A stretch of DNA of 64,000 nt from Candidatus Aalborgicola danicus (GTDB taxonomy: Bacteria; Pseudomonadota; Gammaproteobacteria; Burkholderiales; Burkholderiaceae_C): positions 124,001 to 188,000 of the forward strand of contig JADJBC010000008.1 in assembly GCA_016703945.1 (NCBI GenBank), in the 5' to 3' direction. The translations under genes were made by a program, and so were the position numbers. This document shows, piece by piece, positions 61,564-64,000 of this stretch (position 1 is its first letter; each line of letters starts with the position of its first letter). The notes below the pieces were generated by a model. That model did no database searches. It had not been told where the DNA came from and saw only the letters and a list, made by a program, of their open reading frames with translations.

Positions 61564-62376
61564 ATGCTGGACCCCCTCCTGATTTTTGAACTGGCCACTT
61601 TGGGTCTGGCTACCGGTTTTCTGGCGGGCCTGCTGGGCATTGGCGGGGGCATGTTGATCGGGCCGTTCATGACCATCATCCTGTCGGCCACGGGCATTGG
61701 TGCGGATCTGGCGGTCAAAATGGCGATTGCCACCTCGATGGCTACCATCATGTTCACTTCCATTTCAAGCGTACGTGCCCACCACAAACGGGGTGCCGTG
61801 CGTTGGGACATCGTCAAGGGGTTGGCCCCCGGCATCGTGCTGGGTGGTGCCATCGCCAGCGCTGGCGTCTTTGCATTACTCAAAGGGACGGCCCTGGCAA
61901 TCTTCTTTGCGCTCTTTGTCGGTTTTTCGGCCACGCAAATGTTTCTGGATAAGAAACCAAAACCCAGCCGCCAGATGCCGGGCACGGCTGGCCAAGTTGC
62001 GGCGGGCAGTTTGATCGGGTTTCTGTCCGGCCTGGTGGGGGCAGGCGGAGGGTTTATCAGCGTGCCCTTTATGGTGGCGCACAACATTTCCATCATCAAC
62101 GCGGTGGCCACCAGCGCAGCTCTGGGTTTTCCGATTGCACTGGCCAATACCGTGGGTTATGTGGTTAGCGGTACGTCTTTGCCGGGTTTACCACCCCATT
62201 CATTGGGTTATGTATGGTTGCCGGCGTTGGGGGTTATTGCCTGCTGTAGCGTGTTGACGGCACCATGGGGCGCAAAGATGGCGCATCGCTTGCCAGTGGC
62301 CAAACTAAAAAGGGTTTTTGCCCTGATTCTTTATGTTCTGGCGGCCTACATGTTGTGGAAGGGACTGCAGGGTTGA
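61564..62376 (+). CDS. TauE/SafE-family anion permease (sulfite exporter type)
   Basis: A 270-residue membrane protein with about eight hydrophobic helices and two family repeats: GFLAGLLGIGGGMLIGPFM and IGFLSGLVGAGGGFISVPFM. Members move sulfite, sulfoacetate or similar organosulfur anions, but the substrate here is unknown. The ATG before LDPLLIFELA is preferred: an ATG-less extension of 14 codons upstream would overlap the end of 6S RNA. It ends just before a strong terminator. Confidence 0.88.
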   Translation: MLDPLLIFELATLGLATGFLAGLLGIGGGMLIGPFMTIILSATGIGADLAVKMAIATSMATIMFTSISSVRAHHKRGAVRWDIVKGLAPGIVLGGAIASAGVFALLKGTALAIFFALFVGFSATQMFLDKKPKPSRQMPGTAGQVAAGSLIGFLSGLVGAGGGFISVPFMVAHNISIINAVATSAALGFPIALANTVGYVVSGTSLPGLPPHSLGYVWLPALGVIACCSVLTAPWGAKMAHRLPVAKLKRVFALILYVLAAYMLWKGLQG

Positions 62377-62401
62377 CACCTGCGACACGGGAGTCTCGTG
62401 C

Positions 62402-62433
62402 ATAGAAAAACCCGCCGAGGCGGGTTTTTCTAT
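62402..62433. terminator. Bidirectional rho-independent terminator
   Basis: The arms ATAGAAAAACCCGCC and GGCGGGTTTTTCTAT are fully complementary with a minimal loop and give a GC stem followed by a T run on either strand. It lies between the convergent TauE-type gene and phaB. Confidence 0.9.
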
Positions 62434-62462
62434 GGGTGCATTTTTGCTGGCCTAAATAACCA

Positions 62463-63200
62463 TCAGCCCATGTGCAAACCACCATTCACGGAGAATTCGG
62501 CACCGGTAGCGTAACCGCCCTCATCCGACGCCAGCCACGCAATGATGGAAGCAATTTCACCCGGTTCACCCAAACGCTTGACCGGTACCGTGCCAATGAT
62601 CTTGTCCAGCACTTCCTGGCGAATCGCTTTAACCATGTCGGTACCGATGTAGCCAGGGCTCACGGTGTTGACAGTCACGCCCTTCGTTGCCATTTCCTGT
62701 GCCAAAGCCATCGAGAAACCATGCATACCGGCCTTGGCCGCCGAGTAGTTGGTCTGCCCCGCCTGGCCCTTGACGCCATTGACGCTGGAAATGTTGATGA
62801 TTCGGCCCCAGCCTTTTTCCACCATGTCACCGACCACTTGTTTGGTGACGTTGAACATGCTGTTGAGGTTGGTTTCGATCACGGCGTCCCAATCTTCGCG
62901 CGTCATCTTCAGGAACATGCGATCCTTGGTGATGCCGGCATTGTTGACCAGTACATCAATGCTGCCGTGTTCGGATTTGGCCTTGGTGAAGGCTTCCACG
63001 GTGGAATCCCAGTTGCCCACATTGCCCACCGACGCAAAGAAGGTGAAACCCAGCGCTGCCTGTTCGGCGATCCATTTGGCGTGGTCGCGGGTCGGACCGC
63101 AACCGGCAATGACCTTGAAACCTTCTTTGTGCAGACGCTGGCAGATGGCGGTACCGATACCACCCATACCGCCGGTTACATATGCTACTTTTTGACTCAT
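62463..63200 (-). CDS. phaB: Acetoacetyl-CoA reductase (NADPH)
   Basis: A 245-residue SDR: VTGGMGGIGTAICQRLHKEG nucleotide-binding motif, LVNNAGITKDRMFLKMT, catalytic Ser in INISSVNGVKGQ, and YSAAKAGMHGFSMALAQE with Tyr and Lys. The VNGVKGQAGQTNYSAAKAG stretch is typical of PhaB. It reduces acetoacetyl-CoA to (R)-3-hydroxybutyryl-CoA for polyhydroxybutyrate. It lies downstream of the thiolase gene phaA on the same strand. Confidence 0.93.
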   Translation of the reverse strand: MSQKVAYVTGGMGGIGTAICQRLHKEGFKVIAGCGPTRDHAKWIAEQAALGFTFFASVGNVGNWDSTVEAFTKAKSEHGSIDVLVNNAGITKDRMFLKMTREDWDAVIETNLNSMFNVTKQVVGDMVEKGWGRIINISSVNGVKGQAGQTNYSAAKAGMHGFSMALAQEMATKGVTVNTVSPGYIGTDMVKAIRQEVLDKIIGTVPVKRLGEPGEIASIIAWLASDEGGYATGAEFSVNGGLHMG

Positions 63201-63226
63201 ATTATCTCTCCTCTTTGGTTTAACGT

Positions 63227-63270
63227 GCTACAAAAACAGGAGCTACTAGCCCAATATTCACCGGGGCTTG
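63227..63270 (+). repeat. Dispersed ~45-bp repeat, copy g (phaA-phaB gap)
   Basis: It reads GCTACAAAAACAGGAGCTAC then TAGCCCAATATTCACCGGGG and CTT. The first 12 bases match copies e and h exactly. It lies in the 144-bp gap between phaA and phaB. Confidence 0.65.
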
Positions 63271-63344
63271 CAGCATATTTAATCAATGACGGTTAGACCA
63301 GCTTGGCTGCGCAAAGTGGTCCGACCGACAAGCTCTCAGCTTGA

Positions 63345-64000
63345 CTATCGCTCGATGGTGAGGGCCACACCCATGCCACCGCCGATACACAGGCTGGCAA
63401 TGCCCCTCCGTGCGTCGCGTCGCTGCATTTCGTGCAGCAAAGTGACCAAAATACGGCAACCGGAGGCCCCGATGGGGTGGCCAATGGCAATGGCGCCGCC
63501 GTTAACGTTAACCTTGCTTGTGTCCCAGCCCATTTCGTTGTTGACAGCGCAGGCCTGGGCGGCAAAGGCTTCGTTGATTTCCAGCAGGTCCAGGTCTTGT
63601 GGCTTCCAGCCGGCACGCTCCAGTGCCTTGCGGGAGGCAGACACCGGGCCCATGCCCATCAGGGCCGGGTCCAGACCGCTGGTGGCAAAGCTGGCGATGC
63701 GACCCATGGGCGTCAGGCCCAGGGCAGCAGCCTTCTTGGCAGTCATCACCATCACCGCAGCAGCGCCGTCGTTGATGCCCGAGGCATTGCCGGCGGTCAC
63801 GCCACCGGCCTTGTCAAAGGCGGGGCGCAGACCAGCCAGCGCGTCGGCATTGGATTTGCGGTTGATGAACTCGTCGGCCGCGAACACGATAGGGTCGCCC
63901 TTCTTCTGGGCGATGCTGAAGGGCACGATTTCGTCGACAAACTTGCCGGCGTCCTGCGCAGCAGCAGCCTTTTGCTGGCTGGCCAGCGCCAGGGCGTCCT
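63345..64000 (-). CDS. phaA: Acetyl-CoA acetyltransferase (thiolase), 3' part
   Basis: The C-terminal ~218 residues of a thiolase; the N-terminal part with the nucleophile Cys lies beyond the window. Visible motifs: GNASGINDGAAAVMVM, LLEINEAFAAQACAVNN, the catalytic His in NGGAIAIGHPIGASGCRI and the catalytic Cys in ASLCIGGGMGVALTIE. It joins two acetyl-CoA into acetoacetyl-CoA, the substrate of PhaB encoded next. Confidence 0.94.
   Translation of the reverse strand, partial: DALALASQQKAAAAQDAGKFVDEIVPFSIAQKKGDPIVFAADEFINRKSNADALAGLRPAFDKAGGVTAGNASGINDGAAAVMVMTAKKAAALGLTPMGRIASFATSGLDPALMGMGPVSASRKALERAGWKPQDLDLLEINEAFAAQACAVNNEMGWDTSKVNVNGGAIAIGHPIGASGCRILVTLLHEMQRRDARRGIASLCIGGGMGVALTIER

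Overview
The window looks like a chromosomal segment of a betaproteobacterium of the order Burkholderiales, most likely family Comamonadaceae (Rhodoferax/Polaromonas-like). This rests on gene order and families (der-hfq-hflX-hflK-hflC-hisZ-purA; rodZ-ispG; zapA followed by 6S RNA; polyhydroxybutyrate genes phaA/phaB; odhA-odhB-lpd), not on a database search. Almost everything is core metabolism, translation, envelope assembly and cell division. No phage, insertion sequence, CRISPR array or tRNA gene was seen.

Layout. 1-6.3 kb: lipid/CoA and detoxification enzymes (GNAT, GST, zinc-free MDR, hotdog thioesterase, SDR, acyl-CoA dehydrogenase). 6.5-13.8 kb: a phosphorus-scavenging group made of a large TonB-dependent receptor, a lipoprotein 5'-nucleotidase and CpdB, with a Pho-box-like site between the first two. 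13.9-15.1 kb: a two-gene chromate transporter. 15.1-19.6 kb: small lipoprotein, rlmB, a broken ABC ATPase, a GDSL esterase, mnmH, and small or membrane proteins. 19.6-38.3 kb: a long minus-strand housekeeping run (metC, a phosphoribosyltransferase, purA, hisZ, hflC/K/X, hfq, der, bamB, yfgM, ispG, rodZ, pilF, rlmN, ndk, rluB, scpB). hisS, expected between ispG and yfgM, is absent. 38.4-45.1 kb: rluD, bamD, DinG-type helicase, a PP2C phosphatase and zapE. 45.1-50.9 kb: the 2-oxoglutarate dehydrogenase operon. 51.2-60.7 kb: queuosine genes (queD, queE) within a cobalamin salvage/uptake locus led by a cobalamin riboswitch and btuB. 60.7-62.4 kb: zapB-like gene, zapA, 6S RNA and a TauE/SafE permease. 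62.5-64 kb: phaB and the 3' part of phaA.

The most unusual content is not a gene. Nine diverged copies of a ~45-bp repeat are scattered through the window, several inside reading frames, where they encode part of a lipoprotein signal peptide, part of the OdhB linker and part of a GST tail. A second element, present twice in inverted orientation in the cobalamin locus, is a long hairpin whose stems differ between copies but stay self-complementary. One copy lies in frame in the BtuF signal region, the other in cobU. A third GC-rich repeat sits at gene ends and extends zapA into the 6S RNA gene.

The cobalamin locus is damaged on paper: btuD has a one-base frameshift, cobU has several small deletions, cbiB and probably cobC survive only as 5' stubs, and a 15-G tract lies nearby. 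Either the salvage pathway is decaying or this GC-rich stretch is poorly assembled. The raw sequence alone cannot decide.
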